Source of the DNA: an uncultured Pseudomonadales bacterium
Lineage (GTDB): Bacteria; Pseudomonadota; Gammaproteobacteria; Pseudomonadales; Azotimanducaceae
Direction: 5' to 3'
NCBI GenBank assembly: GCA_951813295.1
Contig: CATOTI010000002.1
Span: 2,800,522-2,864,521 of the forward strand
Length of the DNA stretch: 64,000 nucleotides
Shown here: piece by piece, positions 1-7,541 of the stretch
Position numbering within the stretch: position 1 is the stretch's first letter
Layout: the number at the start of each line of letters is the position of its first letter
Notes under the pieces: model-generated
What the model was told of the DNA's origin: nothing
Seen by the model: the letters and a program-made list of their open reading frames with translations, nothing else
Database searches by the model: none
Made by a program: the position numbers and the translations under genes

Positions 1-286
1 TACCGGCACAAGGTGTCGGTCGACCCGAGTCCGGTCGTCCTGCACAGAAGGCAGCGGCTACGCAACGCGAGGGCGTCGAAGACGCGATTCAGCGTATTGA
101 AAACCAGGTTCCGTGCGGTGCTGCGCGGGCGCGATCGAGTAGCTGGGAGCATGTACTCGAGGTTATGTTCTTGTGCTTCAAGACGTGGCGCGAATGGCCC
201 GATTTGCACGGACGAGTGGGCTAATCTCCGACGTGAGAAGGTGCGCATATCGGTAAACTTCGCACCAGTCGGCAAGGGTTAACGTC
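1..286. other. No recognisable gene; upstream region of the acyl-CoA dehydrogenase pair
   Basis: Forward frame 1 stays open from the window edge to 282 and frame 3 stays open until a stop near 225. Neither translation contains a motif I recognise. Frame 3 could be the tail of a gene that starts before the window, but its arginine- and serine-rich composition looks like read-through of GC-rich DNA. The promoter of the downstream gene presumably lies here, but no clear -35/-10 pair was found. Confidence 0.4.
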
Positions 287-2017
287 ATGGAATATCGAGC
301 CCCGTTGAGGGACATGCAGTTCTTGATTCGAGAGGTTTTCGACTTCGAGACCCATTACGGCGGGCTCGAGGATTCGACCCCCACGGACCTCGACCTCGTC
401 GAAGCGATCATCGCCGAAACCGCTCGTTTCGCCGAGGTGGAACTCGCGCCGCTCTATCAGTCGGGTGATGCGGAAGGATGTCGATTCGTGGACGGTCAGG
501 TGATCGCCCCGACCGGCTTCAAGGAAGCGTTCCAGCAGTACGTCGAAGGCGGTTGGGGTGCGACGACGGGCGACCCCGACTACGGCGGCCAGGGCTTGCC
601 TCATTCGGTTGGCCTCTTCATCGAGGAAATCCTCACGAGCGGCAATCTCTCCTGGACGATGTACGCGAGCTTGTCGCGTGCGGCTGTGAACACGTTGCAG
701 GCACATGGCGACGCCGAGCTGAAGTCGAGATTCCTGCCGAAGCTTCTGACGGGTGAGTGGACCGGCACGATGTGTCTGACCGAACCGCACTGCGGATCCG
801 ATGTGGGGCTCTTGACGACCAAGGCCGAACCGACCGCCGGGGGCGATTACTCGATCTTGGGAACGAAGATCTTCATCTCTTCGGGTCAGCACGATCTTTC
901 TGACAACATCATCCACCTCGTGCTTGCCCGGTTACCGGACGCACCGAGCGGCACCAAGGGAATCTCGCTCTTCATCGTCCCGCGGGAGATCGATGGCGAG
1001 CGCAACGGGGTGGTGTGTGGTGCGATCGAATCGAAGATGGGCCTGCACGGCAACGCGACGTGCATGCTGCATTTCGAGAACGCCAAAGGTTTTCTCCTCG
1101 GCCCGGAAAACCAGGGCATGCGCTGCATGTTCACGATGATGAACACGGCCAGGATCATGGTTGGCGTGCAGGCCGTCGGATTGATGGAGCTCGGTTTCCA
1201 GTCGTCGCTCGGCTACGCCGAGGAGCGCCGGCAGATGCGAGCGATGAATCCGCGCGAGCCCGGCCGTGCGGCGGATCCGATCATCGAGCACGCCGACGTC
1301 CGGCGGATGCTTCTGACGCAGAAGGCGTTCCTCGAAGGCGGCCGGGCGCTCTCTTACTACGTCGTCCAGCTCGCCGACAACGTCGCGTTCGGATCATCCG
1401 ACGGGCAGGAAGCCGCGAACCGCCTTCTCGATTTCTTGACGCCGATCGTCAAGGGATTCGTCACGGAAGTAGGCTATGAAGCCGTCAACGAGGCCGTGCA
1501 GGTTTACGGCGGCCATGGATACGTGAGCGACAACGGCGTCGAACAGCTCGTTCGTGACGCACGGATTGCGCGGATCTACGAAGGCACGACGCAAATCCAG
1601 GCGCTGGATCTCCTGGGCCGCAAGACGCTCGGCGATGGCGGTCGCGCGCTTGCCGACTTCATGGCCGTGCTGCTCGAAGAAGCCGCTGTCTCCACGCACG
1701 GCGATACGCTGCGTCACCTCGCCCAGGAATGGGAAGACCTGACGCGCATCCTCGGCGCCGACGCGATGCGCGACCAAGCTATCGTCGGTTCAGCCGCCTT
1801 CGACTACCTCATGTATTCGGGCTATGTCGTGATGGCTGTCGTGTGGTCGCGCATGGCGCGCTTTGCCGGCAATGATGATTTCGGGGTGGGAAAACGGCAG
1901 ACGTGTCAGTTTTTCTACGATCGTCTTTTGCCGCGAGCGGAAGGTCATCGGCGGGCGATCGAGAACCGCGGTGACAGCATCGATTCGTTTGAACTCGCCG
2001 GCTTTTCCCACCACTAA
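287..2017 (+). CDS. Acyl-CoA dehydrogenase, DmdC-like (first of a tandem pair)
   Basis: This 576-residue flavoprotein belongs to the long acyl-CoA dehydrogenases related to 3-methylmercaptopropionyl-CoA dehydrogenase (DmdC), which oxidise an acyl-CoA to the 2-enoyl-CoA with FAD. The N-terminus (YRAPLRDMQFLIREV) matches the extra N-terminal segment of this subfamily. The central region has the usual TMCLTEPHCGSDVG motif, the catalytic base is the Glu in IYEGTTQIQ (about residue 432), and the last 120 residues are the additional helical C-terminal domain. A second gene of identical length follows 29 bp downstream, so the two are probably co-transcribed. The true substrate (DMSP-derived, short-chain or other) cannot be read from sequence. 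The Shine-Dalgarno is weak, but the ATG fits family N-termini. Confidence 0.9.
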   Translation: MEYRAPLRDMQFLIREVFDFETHYGGLEDSTPTDLDLVEAIIAETARFAEVELAPLYQSGDAEGCRFVDGQVIAPTGFKEAFQQYVEGGWGATTGDPDYGGQGLPHSVGLFIEEILTSGNLSWTMYASLSRAAVNTLQAHGDAELKSRFLPKLLTGEWTGTMCLTEPHCGSDVGLLTTKAEPTAGGDYSILGTKIFISSGQHDLSDNIIHLVLARLPDAPSGTKGISLFIVPREIDGERNGVVCGAIESKMGLHGNATCMLHFENAKGFLLGPENQGMRCMFTMMNTARIMVGVQAVGLMELGFQSSLGYAEERRQMRAMNPREPGRAADPIIEHADVRRMLLTQKAFLEGGRALSYYVVQLADNVAFGSSDGQEAANRLLDFLTPIVKGFVTEVGYEAVNEAVQVYGGHGYVSDNGVEQLVRDARIARIYEGTTQIQALDLLGRKTLGDGGRALADFMAVLLEEAAVSTHGDTLRHLAQEWEDLTRILGADAMRDQAIVGSAAFDYLMYSGYVVMAVVWSRMARFAGNDDFGVGKRQTCQFFYDRLLPRAEGHRRAIENRGDSIDSFELAGFSHH

Positions 2018-2046
2018 ATAATCTCGACGCCTTCAGGAACCAATAG

Positions 2047-3777
2047 ATGCTCGATTACATCGCCCCCGTCGAGGACATGCAGTTCGTCCTGTTCGACCTC
2101 CTCGACGCCGAATCAGAGTGGCGGGAGATGGCGGCGTTCAGTGAAATCGACCGCGACATTGCCCGGGTGATCCTCGACGAAGCCGGCAAGTTGTCGGCGA
2201 AGGTGATGGCGCCGCTCAACCAATCCGCGGACGCCGAAGGTGCGCATTGGAACGACGGTGAGGTGAAGGCGCCCACGGGCTTCGATGAAGCGTTCCGGGA
2301 ACTCACGCAGGGCGGCTGGCTCGGTGTCTCCGGCAACGCCGACTACGGCGCCCAGGGTTTACCGAAGATGTTGACGGCATCGCTCGAGGAGATGTTCTGG
2401 GGGTCGAACTCCGCGCTCTACCTCTACGGGACGTTGACCGTTGGCGCGGCGATCTGCATCGATGCCCACGCAAGCGACGATATCAAGTCGACGTACCTGC
2501 CGAAGCTCTACACGGGCGAGTGGACGGGTGCGATGGCGTTGACGGAATCACACGCCGGCACGGATCTTGGCCTGATCCGGACCACGGCGAAGCCCGACGG
2601 TGACGCGTATCTCATCACCGGTACGAAGATCTTCATTACGAGCGGCGATCACGATCTCGCCGAGAACATCGTGCATCTCGTGCTCGCCCGATTACCCGAG
2701 GCGCCGTCGGGAAGTCGCGGTATCTCGCTCTTCGTCGTGCCGAAGTTTCTTTCGGCTGGCACGCGCAACGGCTGGTCGAGTGGTTCGATCGAACACAAGA
2801 TGGGCGTGCGGGCGAGCGCTACCTCCGTCATCAATTACGACGACGCGATCGGCTATCTGGTGGGTGAACCCAACCGGGGTCTCGAATGCATGTTCACGAT
2901 GATGAACTACGAGCGTTTGAGCGTCGGGATCCAGGGGCTCGGGCTCGCGGAGCTCGCCTACCAGAATGCGTCGCGTTATACGCGTGAGCGAATTCAGGGA
3001 CGTTCGGCTTCGGGCCCGCTGAACCCCGACGGACCGGCTGATTCGATCCTCGTGCACCCGGATGTGCGGCGCATGATGTTGACGCAACGGGCTTACATCG
3101 AAGGTGGCCGGGCGCTGTCGACGTTCGTCGGCGCGGCTCTGGATCGCGCCAAGTGGGCGACGGATGCGGAAACCCGACAAGCCTCACAACGGATCGTCGA
3201 TCTGACGACACCGGTCGTGAAGGCTTTTCTGACCGATCGTGGCCACGAATGTTCCGTACTTGCCCAGCAGGTATTCGGTGGGCATGGCTATATCGTCGAA
3301 AATGGTGCTGAGCAGATCGTTCGCGACGTTCGCATCGCGCAGATCTATGAAGGTACGAACGGTGTTCAGGCACTCGACTTTGCCGCCCGCAAGGTTCTCC
3401 GTGACGGTGGCGTGGCACTCGGTGATTTCATCGAGTTGATGCGATCGGACATGGGCGATCCGGAACTCTCCGATGACCTGAACGCGGCGATCGATCGATT
3501 GGAGAGCGTCGCGGCATGGCTTGTCGAGGCGGCGTCGAATGACGTCGAACTGGCAGGGGCGGCGTCAGTGGACATGCTCGACCTTTTCGGACACGTCGCC
3601 TTTGCGTGGCTCTGGTCCCGAATGTCGGCCGTCGCGCCCGAGAACGAATTCGGCGCGCGCAAGAAGATGGTCGCGCGGTTCTTCTTCGACAAGCTGTTGC
3701 CGAAGATATACGCGCTCGATGCCCAGATTCGTCGTGGATCGAGGCACGTCATGGCCTATCCCGAGGATGCGTTCTAG
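2047..3777 (+). CDS. Acyl-CoA dehydrogenase, DmdC-like (second of a tandem pair)
   Basis: This is a paralogue of the preceding gene, also 576 residues, with the same architecture: N-terminal segment YIAPVEDMQFVLFDL, central MALTESHAGTDLG motif, catalytic Glu in IYEGTNGVQ (about residue 435) and a C-terminal helical extension. The two proteins clearly differ throughout, so this is an old duplication and probably a different substrate range rather than a recent copy. Its TAG stop lies inside a CTAG tetramer (3774-3777) that also supplies the TAG stop of the convergent mpl gene, so the two reading frames overlap by 4 bp. Confidence 0.9.
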   Translation: MLDYIAPVEDMQFVLFDLLDAESEWREMAAFSEIDRDIARVILDEAGKLSAKVMAPLNQSADAEGAHWNDGEVKAPTGFDEAFRELTQGGWLGVSGNADYGAQGLPKMLTASLEEMFWGSNSALYLYGTLTVGAAICIDAHASDDIKSTYLPKLYTGEWTGAMALTESHAGTDLGLIRTTAKPDGDAYLITGTKIFITSGDHDLAENIVHLVLARLPEAPSGSRGISLFVVPKFLSAGTRNGWSSGSIEHKMGVRASATSVINYDDAIGYLVGEPNRGLECMFTMMNYERLSVGIQGLGLAELAYQNASRYTRERIQGRSASGPLNPDGPADSILVHPDVRRMMLTQRAYIEGGRALSTFVGAALDRAKWATDAETRQASQRIVDLTTPVVKAFLTDRGHECSVLAQQVFGGHGYIVENGAEQIVRDVRIAQIYEGTNGVQALDFAARKVLRDGGVALGDFIELMRSDMGDPELSDDLNAAIDRLESVAAWLVEAASNDVELAGAASVDMLDLFGHVAFAWLWSRMSAVAPENEFGARKKMVARFFFDKLLPKIYALDAQIRRGSRHVMAYPEDAF

Positions 3778-5252
3778 GCCGCGTTCAGGGCTGAACGGAT
3801 TTTTTCGAAGATTCCGCCGAAACCGCCGTTACTCATGATCACGACCGAGCACGGATCGTGGATGTTCGTAATCTGATCGACGAGGCGATCGACGTCGTCC
3901 TCGATCGTGCTCGGTACGACCCCGGTGCGGACGACGTCGGTTAGATCCCATGTGATGTTTTCGCCGCGAAACCAGATCACTTCGTCGGCCGCGGAGCAGC
4001 ACTTGGCGAGGTCCTCGCGCAGCGTGCCGAGGGACATCGTATGGGTCCTGGGTTCGACGATCGCGAGAATCTTCTCGTTGCCGACGTGGTGTCGAAGCCC
4101 CTGGAGCGTTTTGCGAATCGCGGTGGGGTGATGAGCAAAATCGTCGTAGACGCGTAGTCTTTCGCGGCTCGCGATCAGTTCCATACGCCGTTTGACGCCG
4201 CTGAAGCTCGATAGCGCCTCGACTGCGAGCTTCGGTGGTACGCCCACGTGGCGGGCGGCGGCGATGGCGGCAAGCCCGTTCTGCACGTTGTGCGCACCGA
4301 GGTGCTGCCAATCGACATGACCGACGGTTGTTTTTCCGAGCAGTACATCGAACGAACGTCCGTCGATCGCCTCGTTCGCGGAGCGCCAGGCGTCGCCCGT
4401 ATCGACATCGAGCGCGGCCTGACGATTGAGTGAACCCGGTTGGCCGAACCGCGCCACGGGTGTCCAACAACCGCGCCGCAACATGTCGTCGACGTTGTCG
4501 TCGTTGGACGGCGCGATGACGAGCCCCGACTTCGGAATGGTACGAATCAGGTGATGGAACTGCGTCTGAATGTCGCCGAGGTCGTTGAAGATGTCGGCGT
4601 GGTCGTACTCGAGGTTGGTGACGACGAGGGTTTTGGGCCGGTAGTGAACGAACTTCGAGCGGCGATCAAAATAGCTTGTGTCGTATTCGTCGGCCTCGAC
4701 AACAAAAAACGGCGAGTCACCTAGCCGCGAAGAGAAGCCAAAGTCGAGCGGCACGCCGCCGATGAGAAAGCCCGGATTGAGTCCCGCCGCTTCGAGAATG
4801 TGGGCGATCATGCTGGCAGTGGTCGTCTTGCCGTGGGTGCCCGATGCGGCGATCACCCAACGATCCGCGAGGATCTCCCTGCCAAGCCACTCGGCCCCCG
4901 AGGTATACGGCAGATCGTGGTCGAGGATGTATTCGATAGCCTCGTGACCACGCGGTAGCTGTGCGTTGCCGATCACGACCATGTCGGGGGCCGGTTCGAA
5001 CTGCGAGGGATCGAATCCCTCGACGTAGTCGATTCCCGCGTTGGCCAGTTGATCCGACATCGGTGGGTACAAGGCACGGTCACTACCGACGACCTCGAAA
5101 CCCTTTGCCTTCGCAAGGAGCGCGAGGCTCCCCATTAACGTTCCACCGATACCGAGAAAATAGATTCGTTTTCGTTCTGAGCGTTCGGTGATGGCGGAAG
5201 TCCTCTTAGAGCAGTCCGGGCGGGTCTTGGGCGGGACTGAAAATTGTCGCAC
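3774..5252 (-). CDS. mpl: UDP-N-acetylmuramate:L-alanyl-gamma-D-glutamyl-meso-diaminopimelate ligase
   Basis: Mpl attaches the recycled murein tripeptide directly to UDP-MurNAc in the cytoplasm using ATP. The sequence matches the family throughout: N-terminal dinucleotide-like motif FLGIGGTLMGSLA, P-loop ASGTHGKTTT, FFVVEADEYDTSYFD, NLEYDHADIF, GAHNVQNGLAAIAAARH, the KRRMEL and DDFAHHPTA motifs, and a C-terminal VVIMSNGGFGGI. The start is uncertain. The nearest conventional in-frame start is GTG at 5252 (492 residues) with little ribosome-binding signal. An AAGAGGA Shine-Dalgarno (5201-5207) sits 8 bp before an in-frame ATC at 5192, which would give the more family-like N-terminus MTERSERKRIYFLG (472 residues). 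The open frame continues to 6176, but that part is the antisense of the phosphofructokinase gene and is not coding. Confidence 0.93.
   Translation of the reverse strand: MRQFSVPPKTRPDCSKRTSAITERSERKRIYFLGIGGTLMGSLALLAKAKGFEVVGSDRALYPPMSDQLANAGIDYVEGFDPSQFEPAPDMVVIGNAQLPRGHEAIEYILDHDLPYTSGAEWLGREILADRWVIAASGTHGKTTTASMIAHILEAAGLNPGFLIGGVPLDFGFSSRLGDSPFFVVEADEYDTSYFDRRSKFVHYRPKTLVVTNLEYDHADIFNDLGDIQTQFHHLIRTIPKSGLVIAPSNDDNVDDMLRRGCWTPVARFGQPGSLNRQAALDVDTGDAWRSANEAIDGRSFDVLLGKTTVGHVDWQHLGAHNVQNGLAAIAAARHVGVPPKLAVEALSSFSGVKRRMELIASRERLRVYDDFAHHPTAIRKTLQGLRHHVGNEKILAIVEPRTHTMSLGTLREDLAKCCSAADEVIWFRGENITWDLTDVVRTGVVPSTIEDDVDRLVDQITNIHDPCSVVIMSNGGFGGIFEKIRSALNAA
5201..5207 (-). promoter_or_regulatory. 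Strong ribosome binding site AAGAGGA before a non-standard mpl start
   Basis: On the minus strand AAGAGGA is followed by an 8-base spacer and then ATC (5192-5190), in frame with mpl. No ATG, GTG or TTG lies between this site and the first conserved residues, so the site either serves an AUC start or is fortuitous. Confidence 0.45.
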
Positions 5253-5306
5253 AAACGTCCGGCTTGACTGAGAATGCCGGGCTGTTCGAACGAGGACTCG
5301 ACGAAT

Positions 5307-6563
5307 ATGGCGCGACGCAACGCGTTCTATGCCCAATCGGGCGGTGTCACCGCGGTGATTAATGCCTCGGCGGCCGGCGTGATCGAAGCGGCGCGCAAGG
5401 AGCCCGGTATCGGGAAGGTTTTTGCCGGGCAGAACGGCATCCTCGGTGCGCTTCGCGAAGAATTGATCGACACGAGCCAGGAGACGAAGGCGACGATCGC
5501 GGCTCTGCGCCAGACGCCGAGCGGCGCGTTTGGTTCCTGTCGCTACAAGCTCAAGTCGCTCGATGAGAACGCGCGCGAGTACGAACGTTTGATCGATGTG
5601 TTTCGAGCCCACGACATCGGCTACTTCTTCTACAACGGTGGCGGGGATTCGCAGGACACGGCCAACAAGGTCTCGGAGCTGGGTGCGACGCTCGGCTACC
5701 CGATCAAATGCATCGGCGTACCGAAGACGGTCGACAACGACCTGCCGCTGACCGACACCTGCCCCGGCTTCGGTTCCGTAGCTAAGTATGTCGCCGTCTC
5801 GACTCGAGAGGCCGCACTCGATGTCGCGTCGATGTGTGAGACCTCGACCAAGGTTTTCATCATGGAGGTCATGGGTCGCCACGCGGGTTGGATTGCCGGG
5901 GCAGCGGGGCTTGCGCAGGAGAACCGCGGCGATCCGCCGCACGTGATCCTCTTTCCGGAGGTCGATTTCGACGACAAGAAGTTTCTCGACAAGGTCCGCA
6001 CGACGGTCGAGAAACGCGGCTACTGCGTCGTCGTCGTCTCCGAAGGGGCGAAGTACGCCGACGGTCGGTTCCTGGCCGATGCCGGCACGACGGATGCGTT
6101 CGGTCACGCGCAACTCGGCGGGGTCGCGCCGACGCTCGCCGAGATGGTGAAGCGTGAACTCGGGTTCAAATATCACTGGGCGGTGGCGGATTACCTACAG
6201 CGCGCGGCGCGCCATATCGCTTCGAAGACCGATGTCGACCAAGCCTATGCGGTCGGTGCTCACGCGGTCCGTCTGGCCGCGTCGGGCAAGACCGGGCTCA
6301 TGGCGACGATCGTGCGGAAATCGGACTCGCCGTACCGATGGACGGTCGGAGAAGCGCCCCTCGGGAAAGTCGCCAACGTCGAACGTAAGATGCCGCGGTC
6401 GTTCATCACGAAAGATGGCTTCGGCATCACCGCCCCCGCCAGGCGTTACCTGGCGCCTTTGATTGCCGGAGAAGACTATCCCCGCTTTCGCCAGGGCCTG
6501 CCGCAATACGCGTCCCTCAAAAAGGTCCTCGTGAAGAAGCAACTCCCGGCGTTTGAACCCTAA
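5307..6563 (+). CDS. pfp: 6-phosphofructokinase, probably pyrophosphate-dependent
   Basis: This enzyme phosphorylates fructose 6-phosphate to the 1,6-bisphosphate (418 residues). The N-terminus ARRNAFYAQSGGVTAVINAS is typical of the long bacterial PfkA/Pfp clade, so I chose ATG 5307, which has a GAGG about 11 bp upstream, rather than ATG 5274. In NGGGDSQDT the residue aligned to position 104 is Asp, and the second motif reads GVPKTVDND. Asp and Lys at these places are the known signature of pyrophosphate users, whereas ATP enzymes carry Gly and PGTIDND. The substrate motif MEVMGRHAGW is present. A membrane pyrophosphatase gene lies 1 kb downstream on the other strand, which fits a pyrophosphate-using metabolism. 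It is transcribed divergently from mpl. Confidence 0.85.
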   Translation: MARRNAFYAQSGGVTAVINASAAGVIEAARKEPGIGKVFAGQNGILGALREELIDTSQETKATIAALRQTPSGAFGSCRYKLKSLDENAREYERLIDVFRAHDIGYFFYNGGGDSQDTANKVSELGATLGYPIKCIGVPKTVDNDLPLTDTCPGFGSVAKYVAVSTREAALDVASMCETSTKVFIMEVMGRHAGWIAGAAGLAQENRGDPPHVILFPEVDFDDKKFLDKVRTTVEKRGYCVVVVSEGAKYADGRFLADAGTTDAFGHAQLGGVAPTLAEMVKRELGFKYHWAVADYLQRAARHIASKTDVDQAYAVGAHAVRLAASGKTGLMATIVRKSDSPYRWTVGEAPLGKVANVERKMPRSFITKDGFGITAPARRYLAPLIAGEDYPRFRQGLPQYASLKKVLVKKQLPAFEP

Positions 6564-7503
6564 CGACGCGTGGCGTGCGCTTCATGCGGAGCGCACGACT
6601 GAAGGCATCGACGCGATTCTCGCGGTGCCCGGGGTGGTCGGCGTCGTGCTCGGCGGAAGTGTCGCGCGCGCAATGGCGTGGCCACTCTCCGACATCGACC
6701 TGGTACCGGTATGGGCCGACGGGCAAGTTTCCCGTGACGATCTCGATCGAGCGCAGGCTCGCATGGTCGATTGGTGGGCCGCGTCGGGGCGGGCTCAGAC
6801 ACTCGATGTCGGCTGGATCGCCTTCGAAGAGTCGGAAGTTCGCTCGCTCGTCGACAACCCCAGAGACTTCCCGACACTCATCCGCGACGATCGCTGGTTC
6901 CACGGCTTGGACAAGATGTTCTCTGGCATCGGTCATGGTGCGCAGAGCGCGTCTGCGCTTGCCGCCTTTGCGAGCGAGGTTCGATTCGATCCGGCGCACC
7001 GGGCCGCACGCGAGGCGCGTTGGTGGACGATGGCGGAAGAAGGCGTAAGGCTCGCGTCGAGCACCGATCCGGTCGCCGCGACGCTTTCGATCCGTCAGGC
7101 GGCGCGAGCATTAAGGCTCGTCATGGTCGAACGATGGGGCGAACGGCTGGGATCGATGGGGCGCGAATGGACGATCTGGCAGCGTATGGCCGATGCGCGG
7201 GGATTTGATGGCCGCGAGATCGTCGAACTCGCGAACGCGCGTGTCGCAGGGGCGTTGATGCGTGCCGAGCGGGCGCCGCTCTGGCTGCAAGAACGGATTC
7301 GGCTGAGTTTTGCCGGCCGGCAACTGGTGGGAGAGCGGGTCAGCGAAGCGGAGAACGCTCGTGATCAGCTCGCGGCCTTCGAGATCCACGTCGCCAAACG
7401 AAACGAGCCACCCTTTGAGGAGTGGCTCGATTTACCAGACGTTGATCTCGAGTCGAAGCGCGATCGCCTGGTGGCGCTGCTGTCGAGCCTCGAACCGACT
7501 TGA
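6553..7503 (+). CDS. Nucleotidyltransferase-fold protein of unknown substrate
   Basis: The protein is 316 residues with a TTG start overlapping the phosphofructokinase stop by 11 bp, so it is translated as part of the same unit. Residues 30-50 (VVLGGSVARAMAWPLSDIDL) form the minimal nucleotidyltransferase signature: Gly-Ser at 35-36 followed by Asp47 and Asp49. A further acidic position is likely in DVGWIAFEES. The remainder is helical, with no recognised domain. Such proteins include antibiotic adenylyltransferases and MNT toxin-antitoxin antitoxins, but no HEPN partner is adjacent, so neither role is supported. Confidence 0.7.
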   Translation: MNPNDAWRALHAERTTEGIDAILAVPGVVGVVLGGSVARAMAWPLSDIDLVPVWADGQVSRDDLDRAQARMVDWWAASGRAQTLDVGWIAFEESEVRSLVDNPRDFPTLIRDDRWFHGLDKMFSGIGHGAQSASALAAFASEVRFDPAHRAAREARWWTMAEEGVRLASSTDPVAATLSIRQAARALRLVMVERWGERLGSMGREWTIWQRMADARGFDGREIVELANARVAGALMRAERAPLWLQERIRLSFAGRQLVGERVSEAENARDQLAAFEIHVAKRNEPPFEEWLDLPDVDLESKRDRLVALLSSLEPT

Positions 7504-7534
7504 GCGCCGCGCCTCCTGCGGGAGGAAGCGGCGC
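7504..7534. terminator. Hairpin between convergent genes (probable bidirectional terminator)
   Basis: GCGCCGC-G-CCTCC, loop TGCG, GGAGG-AA-GCGGCGC: twelve paired bases in two blocks in the 38-bp gap between the stops of the nucleotidyltransferase and hppA. There is no T-run on either side, so termination is inferred from stem strength and position. Confidence 0.55.
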
Positions 7535-7541
7535 TAGAGCA

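Noticed and set aside
13..282. Possible 89-residue gene at the window start
   Set aside because: Basic, low-information translation with no motif and no ribosome site; probably chance.
5253..6176. N-terminal 300-residue extension of the mpl reading frame
   Set aside because: It is the exact antisense of the phosphofructokinase gene and has no similarity to Mpl; open antisense frames are common at this GC content.
6553..7503. MNT/HEPN toxin-antitoxin system
   Set aside because: The nucleotidyltransferase has no adjacent HEPN gene and is longer than MNT antitoxins.
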